The position numbers were made by a program, and so were the translations under genes. From NCBI RefSeq assembly GCF_963678635.1, contig NC_087063.1, forward strand, positions 8,280,386 to 8,344,385: a stretch of 64,000 nucleotides of DNA, in the 5' to 3' direction. Of this stretch, positions 45,801 through 58,495 are shown piece by piece (positions within the stretch are counted from its first letter, which is position 1; each line of letters starts with the position of its first letter). The notes beneath the pieces were generated by a model, which was not told the origin of the DNA, did not search any database, and worked only from the letters and a program-made list of their open reading frames with translations. The stretch comes from Symsagittifera roscoffensis (taxonomy: Eukaryota > Xenacoelomorpha > Acoela > Convolutidae).

Positions 45801-47165
45801 AGGAGAGAAGCACCCCCTGCAATTCAGGGGACCACGAGAAGTCACCACCTTGGAGACTGTTGGAGCTAGAAGTTGTTTGGTTCTGAAACGAGAAGAAAGT
45901 TCGAACAAGTTAATGGTAATGAAAGTATACTCACATACTACTAAAAAGTCGGCTAGCTAGTTTTAGCGGGTATCTTTGGGTAAAACCATCAGTTCTGAAT
46001 AAAGGAGTAGTTATTAAGCTTTCCGTAATAAATAAATTTTTTTAGATTCTAGTAATGTATTTTTAAACAAATATTCAACGCAAAACTCATTTCATTTTAT
46101 TCAGTTTTCATTTTATTTTCTAGTGGAAGGAAAAATAGGATCAGTGTTGAATTTTTTTGTTCTGTTAATTTTCCAATAAAAAATTATGGAAAACTACATG
46201 CTTGAAATTATTTTAGATAATTCAATTAAATAGTTAATATTTTCGACATTTCTACTCGACCGTTTCAACAGAAGAAAAGACAAGCATTCATTACAATAGA
46301 TTTAAAAATTGATTGAGTTTAAAAAAGTATACCGGTGGTATTACACCACCATCCCTCTTAAAATACTGTTTTTTTTGCGCTCAGAAACGTCTGAAAAGAA
46401 AAAACGTTTTTTTTTGCGCTCAGAAACGTCGAGGCCCACAATGATCGGCGCACGTTGCTTGACGGTGAGGCAACATTACCCAGCTCAGAAAAATAACCAA
46501 AAATTTTATGTTTTTCTTAAGCAGGACATAACAACGGTTCTCCGTGAGGAGCTGAACAGCCCGTAATTTAGTCCTTTCCCTTGTGGATAAACCGTCTTAA
46601 AACTGAATACAAATATCAATTCTCCCAGACTGGGTTCTTTAAGATGATTTTTTTATTAATTGATGAACTAGAGCTTATATTGGAAACAAATAATAAAAAG
46701 ATAGCGTACCACATATGCGATGCAGGAAGTAGACCCCTCTATCGTAGTCGGCTTCTGATACGCCATCTTCACAATCGCCACACTGAAGTTAGTCAACAAA
46801 GCGTACCCGAGAAACATAGCCAGTGACGTCATCAAAGCCACGTACAGTCTATAGGAGGGAAACAGCCGAGGAGTCGACCAGCTTCGGGACGAGTTTCCGT
46901 TCGAGTTCTTAGTCGGTGTTCTCTCTTTCCTGTAGTTTTTATTACCATCTTCACACAAATCCATTTTAAAGTTTGGATTATCTTCGAATTTCAGGCCCCT
47001 TTCGTTGAGCCCGTATTGGTATGAAAGGTTGTTGTTGTAGTTTGACACGGAGAAATCGACCCCCAAAGGGTGATTGTTATCTAATTGGGGGTCACAGGTA
47101 TCGCTATCAATCAGCGGCAAGTAATTAGCTCGATCATGAGACTCTTTGATCCCTTCGGAGACCAT
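42880..47165 (-). CDS. SLC17-family transporter (sialin/VGLUT-like), five exons
   Basis: Exons (minus): 47165-46710, 45882-45581, 45129-44859, 44500-44301, 43348-42880. Phases match, giving 565 residues. It is a major facilitator with a roughly 105-residue cytosolic N-terminus. TM1 lies at about 107-134. The glycosylatable first loop has NQTTS, then GQVPGG-IAGKYGGK, LIVLRIFIGLSAG, WPLVFYFWG and a C-terminal half ending WQRVFDLCGIVNLVGAFVFTVFAS. SLC17 members move organic anions (sialate, glutamate, phosphate) across lysosomal, vesicle or plasma membranes. Positions matching human sialin R57, E171, E175 and H183 are Leu124, Ile237, Ala241 and Met249, so substrate and coupling are open. The donor at exon 1 is the least certain junction; exon 4 uses a weak GTGTTC-type donor. 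Confidence 0.88.
43372..43888. repeat. Three tandem ~173 bp copies in SLC17 intron 4
   Basis: Units start at 43372, 43544 and 43718 with ACAAATATAATGGC and end TTTTGATGTTCGCT. They are nearly identical, with small differences in oligo-T length and a few bases. Very recent amplification. Confidence 0.95.
44150..44286. repeat. Short tandem repeat (~62 bp, about 2.3 units) beside SLC17 exon 4
   Basis: GAAAATTATTTCACCGCTGCTGACTTAATTGC followed by T-rich GGCTTTTTT repeats. The last partial unit runs to the exon 4 donor region. Confidence 0.85.
45237..45256. repeat. C-rich run in SLC17 intron 2
   Basis: CCCGCCCGCCTTCCTCCCCCCCCCCCAGCCC-type low-complexity stretch around 45233-45262, close to exon 3. 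It gives G-rich RNA on the minus, transcribed strand. Confidence 0.6.
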
Positions 47166-48395
47166 TATGGAGTGAATTTAAATCCGCTGGTTGTTGAAAT
47201 AAAGACGATACCCGTCCGACCGATTTAAAGTGAGTTTAAACCTTGATTTGAGCCATGCACGGGATGTTTTCAAATTTCCTGTCGTGAAATTAAACAAATT
47301 CAAATCATTTTTGTGTTCGAAAAGTCATATCACAAGATTTACTTAGGATGAGGATGCAAAGCACTATGATTTGGGATTTTGAGAGTAAATATCATTCAAA
47401 TTGCCAAATCGGTAAGAGTGGTCGAAAGTTTATTAATTGTTTCATTTCTCAGTCGGCACATAACTCAAAATCAAACAGTTTGGAAAAAATTCTTCACATT
47501 TAACCCCAGATTCTCATGATAAAAACCGTGCGGTAAAGCGTGAAATTAGTTTTGATGAACTTTGTCGGGTCAGAGCAAATAGTAAAAGGTCATTGCGTGT
47601 AGAGGTTAAATTCGTATTTTTAGAGACTTTCTTTGGTCGCTTACATTTTACCTGCCGATTTCATAGAACTTAATTAATATTTTTAGCCCAATGCTTGTTT
47701 GTATTAAGCGCTTGTCAGTCCTGCTCGTTGAGATACTTTTGCTCAAGCCTTGAGATCTTGTCCGACCATTTTGGTCTAAATGTAAAGTCAAAACCACGGT
47801 CTTCACTCTGCCATTTAAAGTTTCATTGATGTTCTCTAAATTTAACAGCTTTCACCCCACGCTTTAAATATTCTTATCAGCTATTGGCAAGCCTCAGCTA
47901 CCGCGAGTGGCTATGCTTTATTGGGCGCAGTTCTAGGCGTGAATTGTTTTGAGAGAAATAATGCTCATGACCTTCCGATGAAAAAAAGCGTTCATTCTTT
48001 ACGGAAAATAATGAAATAGTTATGCTTGGGGTTGTTTTTTTTTGTATTCAGGGCAATTTCAAATCTTTTTACGGCACCTTAAACATGTCGATGACCTGAG
48101 CTCAAATTAACAATTGATCCGCTTGTGCTTATTGTAATGGAATTATAGTGGTTTAATTGTGGGACTATTTTGGCCAATATGAGATAATTTAAGTTCACAA
48201 ATACTGCAATTTTTCATTAGCAGTTTGACGAATTAATCCAGTTCAAAAACTAATCCAGAATGAGTTGAGACACGCTAATTGAGCCAAACTGTATAAAAAT
48301 TGATGCGAAAAACACAATTGGTAAAAGAAGAAAGTGCACAATATTTATGGTTGGGATGGTTTTTTTATTGAGTGAGTTTTTAAAACAAACTGCCG
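47166..48395. other. Upstream region of SLC17, no gene seen
   Basis: Likely contains the 5' UTR and promoter of the SLC17 gene on the minus strand. No TATA box or upstream exon could be assigned with confidence. Confidence 0.4.
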
Positions 48396-48995
48396 GCTTA
48401 TTCTGTGTTTGCTTTGTAGAACTGATTTTTTTTCGCTGCTCGTAGTTTACTTTGTAGTTTTTTTTTGCTTTGAATTACGTCTGCTTTTTGTAATTTTATT
48501 AACCTTGACTTTGTATATTTTTTTGCTTAATAATTTCCCGGGAAGTAACTTCAGCGGATATTTTTGGCAAAATGATCTAGTTTTGAGTCGTTTAACGACA
48601 AGTTGAATGTTTAATCTTTGGGCTCCCTTCTGGATCGCATAAAGGGCTAAATATCTTGAAATCGAAATTATTATTTCAAGTGTTTCATGCTAACAATTTT
48701 TTTTATTTCTACGGTAACTTAACCAAGTTTTGTCGGCTCAGTTGCCACTCGATAATTTTTTATGTTGTTTAATTAAACGCCATCAATTGTTTTTCTGGAC
48801 TGGACGGGTTTTCCGCAAATAGAGCATCATTCCAGACAAAATATTGAAGTTTCAGTCGCTCAATTTTTTTGAAAATTTTCTGGACTTAGTGCTATCTATC
48901 AATTTCCTGTCTGTTGGCTCGCAATACTATTTTCAGGTGGCATCGCAATTGGTGCGAAGCTCTGCTTCCCCTCTGTGTCTTTTATATTACGACCA
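48396..48995 (+). mobile_element. SINE-family remnant
   Basis: Blocks AAACTGCCGGCTTATT, TTAACCTTGACTTTGTATA, CGGCTCAGTTGCC, TTTTCCGCAAATAGAGCATC, and the tail TGGTGCGAAGCTCTGCTTCCCC match, in order, the 3' parts of the SINEs at 30216 and 17018. No tRNA-like head is left. Confidence 0.55.
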
Positions 48996-51290
48996 TTGAG
49001 TTAAACTTGGTTCTTCACTTTTCGATATATTTTTAATGAAAACTTTGCAAACATATCTTTAGAAATTGATGCTTTGACAGATATTTATAGTAGCACTGTA
49101 GATCAATTCTCAGCAGCATTTAAAAGGAATAGAAATAATAATTGTAAGCAAACGAAAATAAAGTTGGCGATTTTTATTGATTGAAAGCATTATTTTTTAT
49201 GATAGCGTTTTGTTATATTCTAAAAAGTTTTTCGCTACATTTTTTTGAATTATTGTCTATCTATAAACATACTAACAAAAATTTTGACCGGTGGTTTTTT
49301 GCAAAACTTGTCTTATATTTACTGAATATATTTTTTTCTATGATTCACAAAATGAGTGTCAGATCTATCTATGAGATGTCTATAATGCTAAATTTGATTG
49401 CTATCACTTGAATAACTGACCGGTTTGGCCAAAAGTGCTAAGCAAACAAATTTTCAAATAGAAAATTGCTAGTCATACAATTTTTATGCAATTCCTTGCA
49501 TGTCATACAATTTTTTGCATGTAACCCAGGTGAATAATGTCTTAGATGAATTATGAGAACTTGGATAATAGTTTGCACAATCCATGTATGAAGAAGATAC
49601 CCCAACACACTGCCTTTTCGATTCTTTACACTCCTAATTGGGTTTGAAGCTGAGGCAACCAAAAATAGTTTCAACGTATCTTTCAAGTATCATTGCCAGA
49701 AAATCTGAAATTAAAGATGCATTTGAAAAAAAAATTGTTAGCTAAAGATTATGAAAAACACCTTCATTAAAATTTAAAGACCCTCATCAAAAACCAATCA
49801 TATATCGATATAGCAAAAGTATCAAATGTCTTCCAAAAAGTATCGAAAGTATCAAGCAGACTTCTATTGGGCGTTACTGGATGTTTCATCTTTTTTATGC
49901 AGCATTATTATTGAAATTGGAACCCGCTCAATTACTATTAAAACGAAAAATGTGTATTTATTGGTATTCGCAGAAACGTTTTTGGAAACCAAAAACATGG
50001 CTTAAAAACAAAGTTCCTAGATAAAAATAAACTTTCCTGAAAACGAATTTAGCATTAGTTAGATTAATAATATCCAACTTTGCACTTCTCTGCATAAAAA
50101 AGCAAATATTAAGTTTTTTATATTTGAAAAAAAAACAACAAATGAAATTACATTTGAAGTTATAAGAAAAGTTGTTTTGCTTCCGCAGTTTTTGGAGCTA
50201 AGTTGTCAGGTGTAAATTAATCATGCAATTTTAGATTAGGTATATTTTTTCACTTTGATAGTTGAGAAAACTTAATTAAAGATATTGTGATTGAGACTTT
50301 TAATCAGCCTGATGAAATGATTAAAAATAAACAAAATGGTTTATTTATGGCAGATTTGAAACAATTCAACTTCAACAGGATTTACGTCAGGATTTGGCAG
50401 TCAAGTTTACCCCAGCAAAGAAGTGGTAGTGGTTTTGCAAAGCGTTTTTTTCTCTCAGAATTTTTGGTCTCACTACTACAATTTTTGATCGAAAGGTAAA
50501 AACTAATTAAAGGATTTTGATGTTCAAAATCAAAAAATAAAATCATATTTGTGTTTAATAATATTTTTACATTATTGGGGTTTAAATTGCTCATACGGTG
50601 CACGCAACGAACTGATCAGCATTCAAAATTAACTTAATTCATTTGAAAAAAAAATTTAAGATTTAATTAGCGTCCATTGAACATCTGCGATAAAATTTCG
50701 AAGATAACAATCAAATGGGAAATTAAGCATTTGATTTCTGTTTTCGTGTATGTTTTCTGAAAAGTTTGATTTAAAAGAGTTTGAATTGACCTAAAAAAGG
50801 CTCCACTATCTTCACACTGAAGTTCATGGAATACTTAGGTGTTTGTGAAGCTGAAAAACAACAGAAGTCTTCAAAAGTTCGATTACTTTTTCTGACAATG
50901 AAAAATGAGAAACTGAGAAAAAGTAACGCAAACAAAATAGTTGACCTTAACATCAAGATAACTAACAAAAAATTTTGTTGACATCAGGATGAAGAAACGA
51001 AAAAACACAATTGCTCAATAAATTTTAAAAAATTTTGTAATTTTGTAATCGACATTTATAATAACCTGTTGCGAATAAATCATTATCCAGAAAATATTAC
51101 TTTTTTTGAAACTCAAAAATGAGCTGAACTCATTCTTGGAATAGGTTTTATTTTCTTCAAACACGAACTCTTTGGTAATTTGGAAATTTATATTTTTTTT
51201 TGCTGTGTAACTCGGTGGGATATAACGACACTGGGGAACTTCCCAAGTATAAACTTCCATCTGAAAATTCACTAGATACCGACACACGAC
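48996..51290. other. AT-rich non-coding stretch
   Basis: Several open frames of 60-90 codons occur, but they are AT-biased with no family signal. I see no gene. Confidence 0.4.
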
Positions 51291-51369
51291 TCATTGCTTT
51301 GAACCTTTGGCCAGGATGAGGCAGTAACTCGTAAGGTGGCCCTTGATGATTTCAATTAAGGTGTCGATG
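51291..51369 (-). CDS. Possible orphan terminal exon
   Basis: On the minus strand an acceptor-like GATTGTCAG precedes a short frame ending at a stop (51291-51293) with the text IDTLIEIIKGHLTSYC and ILAKGSKQ. Its codons are richer in G and C than the surroundings, as in the real exons of this window. No upstream exon or family was recognised. Low confidence. Confidence 0.22.
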
Positions 51370-52038
51370 CTGACAATCAGTTCATCAAAAAAAGTATAAG
51401 AAGTTTCGTTTTGAGCTCACCTATCTAAATATACACAAAAATTCCAAGTTCAAAGTATAAGAAATTACATCCCCACGCTTGAAATAAATCTTCATTTCTT
51501 TTTTTTTAAAAAAAAATAAGCTCATCTGAGTCAACTGCGGATAATCAACTAATGTCTAATGCGTTTTTATTGCGCAATTGTTGGAAACATTTCAAATTGC
51601 CGCTATGAAACGTTAGTGCCTTTTTTCTTGTTTCTATTCTTTTGCAAAAACTTGTATATTACTTTCATGATATTCTTTTGGTGTCCGACAAATTAGACGG
51701 TTCCTGTTAGATGCGACTTTGAGACGACGCTACCTAACTCTCGGTTTGCATTTCTCAGAAGAATCTAGTGCCGCTTTTAGTTTTAATTGTTCTTTTTAAA
51801 TGTTTAAACGCTCGTTTGTCGTCCTAATGTCACTTATTCGTCTTAATTTCTTTTCGTCTTCTTTAAGGGAGGAGATACTTTACAAGGTTCAAATTGGTAT
51901 ACTTTGAACTTCAAATTGATAAATTTTCTGGCAGGTCCTCATTTCAATGGATAAACGTGCAAGAAGAAGTTGGCGACACATGTCAGCAGAGTAAAATTGA
52001 GCAGATTATATTTTCATAAATTTTCATCAACGCCACGT

Positions 52039-54724
52039 TGAGTTATGTGTGGATTACTATATTCATAGAGTAATTTCAGATAAGGTACACCGTGTGCTCG
52101 TCACGCTATCTTATTTTCGGCCGGATAGATTCGTGCAACTTCTTAGTCTAATACCAACCTGAATCTTACTCTTATATCTCCTAGTCTCAATAGATCTAGT
52201 GTACATCGGTTTACGCGAGTTAGTTCCAGAATGAGAACAACTGTATTCTAAGTTAAATTCAAATTGTTCTGGTGTTGAAACTACAAGTAGTTTCAACACT
52301 TACAAATAAATAGGTTGTTAGTTTGATGGAGTATGATTGGTTAGTATTTAATATTTCATAGAGATAAAATATCATAATAATAACCAATGATAAATACTAG
52401 TTTAGATCTATGGTTCCAACGTGCAAAAAACTGTGGCAGAATTTTTCTTCTTGTTAAATCAACCCATTTGATTATGCCCGCTAATCTTTGAGCTTGCTCT
52501 CAATTCAAAAAGTACTGTTTAATTAATTTAACCATGTTTGAAAAAAAATAATCAGAAAACTGTGCCTTATTTCATTTTGTTTTGATTCAGTAACAACTAG
52601 CAATATAATTCAAAATTTTTAATTGGATTTTTTTTTAAAAAATAACGTCTGCTTTCTAAAGCAAATACTAATTTTATGAAAACCCAGTAATTGACCAAAT
52701 GATAAGCGCCTTTTGGACGGTTAAGCGCCTCAACACCAAAATGCTAAAAGTAATTTTTTTTTCAAAATGTTCCGTATGTTTTGATTTTTGATAATTTTGT
52801 TTGCCTAATTTTTAATAGTTTGAGAACATAATTTCCGTTTTCATTCTCAGAATAGTTTGAGTGTAACTTTCGTATCCGGTTTAGATCTGGCTGCTTACTG
52901 TTCCACTGCGTTGCTTTTTCAAAAATTAATACAACAAAATGTAAAATTTAGGATGATCCTTTAGTGAAGCTCATTTAGTGGAGACAAAATTAGATCGATC
53001 ATTCAACTGAGTAGCTTCAATTAAAGTCAATTAAAAACAAACATCCTTCAAAAAATCGATGCAGAGAATATGAATTTCCTCATAAAACCAGGGCACTAAT
53101 TTAGTTCAATCAATTTAGAGTTTCTATCATTAATCAAAGCAAGACTTCTCGTGTCAGTCTGAAATCTTGAATGTTCCGACTGCATCTTAAGGTATATGGA
53201 GTGTTGTTTGTAGTTAGAAATTAGGTGACATTAGAAAAAAAAATTTTAAATTGGCATTTTTTAGTTATTTTCTGAAAATAATCGCTCCGAAACGCCATTT
53301 AAAGTCAAAAGTTAAATATTTTGCTCGGAGCGAAACTTTAAGTAGATCAAATGGCTAGCTTCAATTAAAAATGGAATGATTTCCAAGACGTGTAAAATTT
53401 CCAAGACAATAAAATCTTAAATAGACCAAATAGTTCGCCTCAATTGAAGTTCGAACGATTTCTAAAACGTATTAAATCTCCAAGACAAAAATACCATTTA
53501 GACCAAATAGCTTGCATCAATTCAGTCTGGAGCGGTGTATTAGACGTATTAAACGTTCAAGACAACAATTTCGTTCCGAATGACATACAAAAACTTTGTC
53601 AAAAACTGGTAGTTAAAAATTCGAAATCTGCCTGGAGAAAAAAAACAATCTGAGCACAAGCATTCCGTCATTTTCTTCAAAAATTGGCGGAACAACAATT
53701 TTCACTCGTATCTCAGGGCAAACCCCTGAAATTTTTGACAGCACTTTACGAACAATTTTTTAAAATTTGGTTGAAAAATTGACAAAATAATTGAAAGTTT
53801 ATTTCATTTTTTATTTCACTATATAATAATTTTATTTTATTTCATTTGAAAAATTCATTTTGCGTCTTCATTTTATCCCCCCAAACGATAATGCAAACAA
53901 CAAAAATTTGACGTCTTTTATCCTAATGATAAGACCATATAACTTGCATCAATTTAATTTGGAACGCAGTAATTCGCCGTGTACATGTGTTACAAAAACG
54001 CAATATATCGCCCGTTAATTATAGCAAATTGGCCAAATTAGCAATTTCGAAACCACCATAGTTTTAGTTTAAAAAATCACAGGTAAAATATCCTTTTGAA
54101 TTTGAGCTTATAAATTTGAGGTAATAATATCTTATAGCACTAGATGAAAATACCTTTTCGCTTGGTTAAAAGATGAAAATTGACTGAATAAAAAACCACC
54201 CCACGCATAAATAATGCTCGCTATCTTCAAAAGTAGGAAAACAGGAAATGAGCAGATTTTTTTTTTCATTTGCAGCAAAAGCATCAAAATTGGCACACTG
54301 AGTGCTTGAAAACAGCGGCCACAGATTAGCTTCTTACAAGTTTTGGTGTTTTTGATAAGCTTCAGTGACAAATTTTTTTTTCAAATATGATCAAAAAGTT
54401 CAATGTTCAAATATCCGTAGTTATCGCTTACAAACTCCGTTCAGTATTTCTTTAGTTTATGAAAATTGAATGACCAAGTGAACAAAATTGTATTGGTAAG
54501 AATTTTTCTAATGTGGCGGCAAAACCGAGCAGCTATAGAAATAATTGCAACAGGTTGTTAGATTGTTTTTATAAGATATTGTCAAGAACTGATCAGCATA
54601 CCGTAATGATCTCAAATTAAGATATGCTCCGCTAGTTTTTCATTGACTCTTATTGATTTTTTCCTACAAAGTGAATTAAACTGATATTAGCTTAAGGTAT
54701 TTGTTTTGGAATTATACTGGCATT
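52039..54724. repeat. Large dispersed repeat, copy 1 (2.7 kb)
   Basis: Collinear with 61368-64000 at an offset of 9329 bases at the start, falling to about 9276 at the end through small indels. Identity is high throughout. The left limit is sharp at about 52039; the right limit is at or beyond 54724, because the second copy is cut by the window end. It carries a 13 bp perfect palindrome stem with a 2-base centre at 52272-52299. It has only short open frames. Confidence 0.92.
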
Positions 54725-55581
54725 TATTTTTTGTAATGTATTTTAAATTGACGGATAATCAATATAAAACGGCCGCCCTTAAATGTTTCGAATATTCAAA
54801 AATCTGAGTTTTTCTTGCAGTAACTTCAAATACGTTAAGCAACAACACTGGTATAGTATAAATCTATTTTGAAAATCAATTTGAGTTCTTTTTGTCGTGA
54901 TTTTATGGAACGTTATTTTACAATGCTCTAGTAAACTTTCAATTACTTTTTGCTTGCAGACGTATGAAAATTAACTATTCTGTTTAATCAACTTCTTATA
55001 TAACATGCAATTTGAACGTCAATTACAAAAATACCACATAAATATTAGTAATTACTAACTGGTTTGACCAAGTTCTTTTTAGCAGATTCATTTTTGGTAA
55101 ATTTTCTTTGTATGAAAAATTGAGCTTTTGGCATGAAGTTTCAGCAAATTAATTTAACGTTTTTTTCTGACCATTTGTACAATCTGCATTTGATAGTTTA
55201 TTATCAAACTAACTTCTTTCTCACTGAGAAAAAGCAGAGATGATGATGGTGATTAATTTAGATGCCTTGTTATACGTAGCGGTACTCTTCTCGGTGCAAA
55301 TAAAAGGTATGAAATAAAACGCTTTTTTCGTTCATTTTTGTAAAAAAAACCGCGTGTCTAAATGAGTATATTTTAGCAAAAAAATGAGGGTACTTAAAAG
55401 GTAAGAAAATGTTACTAGCAACTTTTTTTTCAGTAGAATTGAAGTCGCAAAGCAAATCAGTGGTGTTCCAGTGTTATATCAGCAAAAATATGAAGTGCAA
55501 AATTGTCAAATACATCAAATTTGAAAGTTTCTGGGCCATCTATCCCCTTAGATTCAAAATTTAAAAAATTGGCAACACTGA

Positions 55582-56005
55582 GTCAGGGGCGAAACTAGGA
55601 TTTTCTCGAGGGGGGGGGGCGGGTTTTCAAAAAAATGTCGAAAATTTTGTCGACCTTTTTTTTAGGCCGATCAAATTGATTTTCCGAGCTCTCCTAAAGC
55701 ACTAAAGAGACCCTGTTTTGGTCAAATCATTTGCGCCATAGACAAAATTTTGAAAAAACGAGCCAAAAAATCGTTTTTGGGCATTTTTTTGAAAATTTTG
55801 ACCAAAAAATCGCCGTTTTTTTGGCGCGCTACCCCTTCAAAATTAGTATAGAAAATATAGAAAAAATTTAGGGTCCGTCAACCAAAAATGGATATCGCAA
55901 AGAAGTACAAAGGGGGACCCTTTGGGTCGGCAGGTGGTCCTTTCCCTGAGGAGGGCGTCCGCCACACCCCAATCCACCCTTCCCCTTAATCCGCCAAATG
56001 AGGAT
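55582..56005. mobile_element. Probable non-autonomous hAT-type element
   Basis: Starts CAGGGGCGAAACTAGGATTTT followed by a long G run, a well known terminal type of animal hAT/MITE families (CAGGGGCGTAGCCAGG-like). The body has AAAATTTTG and CGTTTTTTTGGC motifs and a GC-rich right part. The right terminal repeat was not found cleanly; the limit is approximate. Confidence 0.45.
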
Positions 56006-56007
56006 TT

Positions 56008-56240
56008 CTACTGCTACTCCGTCATTTTTTTATTGAGTGGATTACATACCAGATCTCAAAAAAAGATAAATATCAGTGCGTGTAGTTGAAAGTGAAACAC
56101 AAAGTTTTTCGAAGCGATTTTTTGTGTTTACGCTGAATAAATGATGACGTGTTTCACTTTCAACTAAACCCTCTGATATTTACTCTTTTTTGAGATCTGG
56201 TATATAATCCATTCAATAAAAAATGACGAAGTAGCAGTGG
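56008..56240. mobile_element. Foldback MITE with ~95 bp terminal inverted repeats
   Basis: The left arm CTACTGCTACTCCGTCATTT pairs with the right-end AAATGACGAAGTAGCAGT. Pairing continues through ATACCAGATCTCAAAAAA, AAATATCAG and TAGTTGAAAGTGAAACAC. Only about 40 bases separate the arms. Non-coding. Confidence 0.85.
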
Positions 56241-56445
56241 CAATTCTGATTTGTGAGCGGGACGTAGAGTGTAAGATTATGAGCAGGAAGGTATGTTTTC
56301 AACAGTTCTCCAATGAACAGATCCATTGAATTCCAAAGGCAGCATTGATACAATGTTGAGACAATACTGGAACATTCTTGATGTAAGTAATCATTTAAAC
56401 ATGCAAAACTTTTCAGAAAAATGGGCGTTCAACAGTGCCTAAGTA

Positions 56446-56735
56446 CAAGGGGACCGATCTTTTACCAGACTGTCCTTTCCAGAAAAATTATAACATGGAC
56501 CTTTTACCAGACTGGATAAACAAATTTGATTGACAGAAGCAGTGACGCCGTTTAGTCTGGTTAAATACAATGTTTTCACGGTTTCTCAGAGAAACTTTGT
56601 TTGATGTAACCGCTTCCATTTCGAATTTTCCACTAATTTAAACTTATCTCAATTGAAGTAATGCATTGTGGTCTGGTAAAAAGTTCGTCGTCTGGTAAAA
56701 GGTCGGTCTGGTAAAAGACCTAACCCCTAAGTAGA
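56446..56735. mobile_element. MITE-like unit with repeated CTTTTACCAGAC ends
   Basis: Left side has CTTTTACCAGACTG at 56458 and 56501. Right side has GTCTGGTAAAAAG / GTCTGGTAAAAGG / GTCTGGTAAAAGACC between 56672 and 56722, in inverted orientation. The outer parts CAAGGGGACC and CCTAACCCCT are weakly complementary. No coding sequence. Confidence 0.6.
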
Positions 56736-57229
56736 ACAGTGCCGAAAAAGGCGGGAAATTTTCAGAATAATTTAAACGCATTTTCTAAAGAACGAGAAAT
56801 TACTGGCGCCAATTATCAAAGAAAATCACTCCAATTTTTGCGCCAAAATGTCTGCAACTGCAAATTAAACAATTATTTTGGCGCCAAAACATCTAAATAG
56901 CAAAATTTTTCTCTGAAATCTTTTAAGTGTCACTTAAGATTGAAAACGTTCGCCGTTTTTTTTGCCGCACTTAATATGTGTAAATTTGTTCATAATTTTG
57001 GCACTGTTGAACAAATTTTTCATTTTCGACACTGTTGGGCTTTGGTACTGTTGTACTGCGCCAAGCTAACTATAAGTTCATTTGTTTGGCTACTGAAGCA
57101 TTTAGTATTTACTATATACTATTTATTCTAAAAAAAGCCAGATCTGTTCATCTCAACTTGGATAAAAAGTGGCGGAATAACTGTGCGGAATGTTTTGAAT
57201 TCATCTGAAAGGTACTGGTATCCTGAACT

Positions 57230-57420
57230 CAAACATATAAAAGTTTTACCTGTTATTGTTTTTCATAAAGCTATGGGGGTTTGAAAACTGCCAAATGAGC
57301 CGATACGGGATAACTAACTCACGATAAATTTCGCCCTATTAATGCAGAAGCAGCCAATCAATATCGTTATAAATTAAACTGCATTTTTTTCAGCAATTTG
57401 CGTGCTTAATGCGTTCCCGG
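57230..57420 (+). repeat. Family C repeat
   Basis: TTTACCTGTTATTGTTTTTCATAAAG, CTATGGGGGTTTGAAAACTGCC and GATAAATTTCGCCCTATTAATGC match, with changes, the copy at 29040-29140. Confidence 0.5.
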
Positions 57421-58495
57421 ACTCAAAATATACCGTAAATTTAAAAATATACCACTTTAGCTAGCATGGTAGATAGCAGAAATAAAAATTGGAAAAATCA
57501 AAATTATGTTTTTTTTTTCGCTTATTTGAGGAATTTTGACAAACAAAATATTTTTCATTGATTTTAATAGCAGTTGGAACAATCCAGGTTTTGCTTTGAT
57601 AGCAATTTTGTTATTTTTAAAAATTATCCTTAGTTTTTTTTTAAGTTTTGAGCTGAAACTGAAATTTTTGTATGTTTTTTTTTATGTTTTTTTACACTCC
57701 TACCAGTGTTCTCTGTGATGCCTAACTTTTGGTGAAAAAACAACACTCGCTCCCATTTTTTGAGAGGTATTTGAGTTATTAAATATCATCTCCTGGAAGA
57801 GGTAACCTTGGGCAGATCATTATGGCCAAAAGTCTGAAGAAGAGTCATAAGTTTTTGATCATTAATGGTCCTTCAAACTTTCAGCTTTCAGGCACTGAAT
57901 GGTTTTTCATTTTTCCATTTTAACTTTAAATGCTAGATTCTGACTGATTGACTTTGAATCGGCCAGTCAATCACATTCGGTCATGATAGGGTTTTTCCCG
58001 AAGAATAAAAATTTAATTCTTCGGTTTTCGTTTTGCACAGCACAAAATTTTGATTGAGCTTGTGGCACTTTTTGATTTGCGTTCTAAAATTTTTAAATGC
58101 TTCCAAATGTAATTTCTGTTGTGATTTCTTATTAGTGTGAGTTGTTAAGCCATCTTCAAAGATTCTGGCAAAACCATTTTGCTCGATTCATTTCCTTATT
58201 TAGAACAAATAACACCGTAGTTTTTTTATGGCGATCATAGTTTTTGACGGCGGAATTATTCATACTGCACTCACGATATTTAATAATTTTGCACTGTGAG
58301 TTGAAAGTTCAAAGATATCTTACCTGCTATTAAATTTTCTCCAATTCTCTGAACGAGTTCATGCGCGGTTTTTTTTATCCCATTAACAATATTGCTTAAT
58401 CCGTCAGCGCAAATCAATTGGTTGGTCTAATCCGCATGTTTATTCAAAATTAAAAAAAAGGCAATCGAATTGGTCACATTGGAATCTCGTTACAA
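57421..58495. other. AT-rich non-coding stretch
   Basis: No coding signal, RNA gene or clear repeat seen. Confidence 0.4.
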
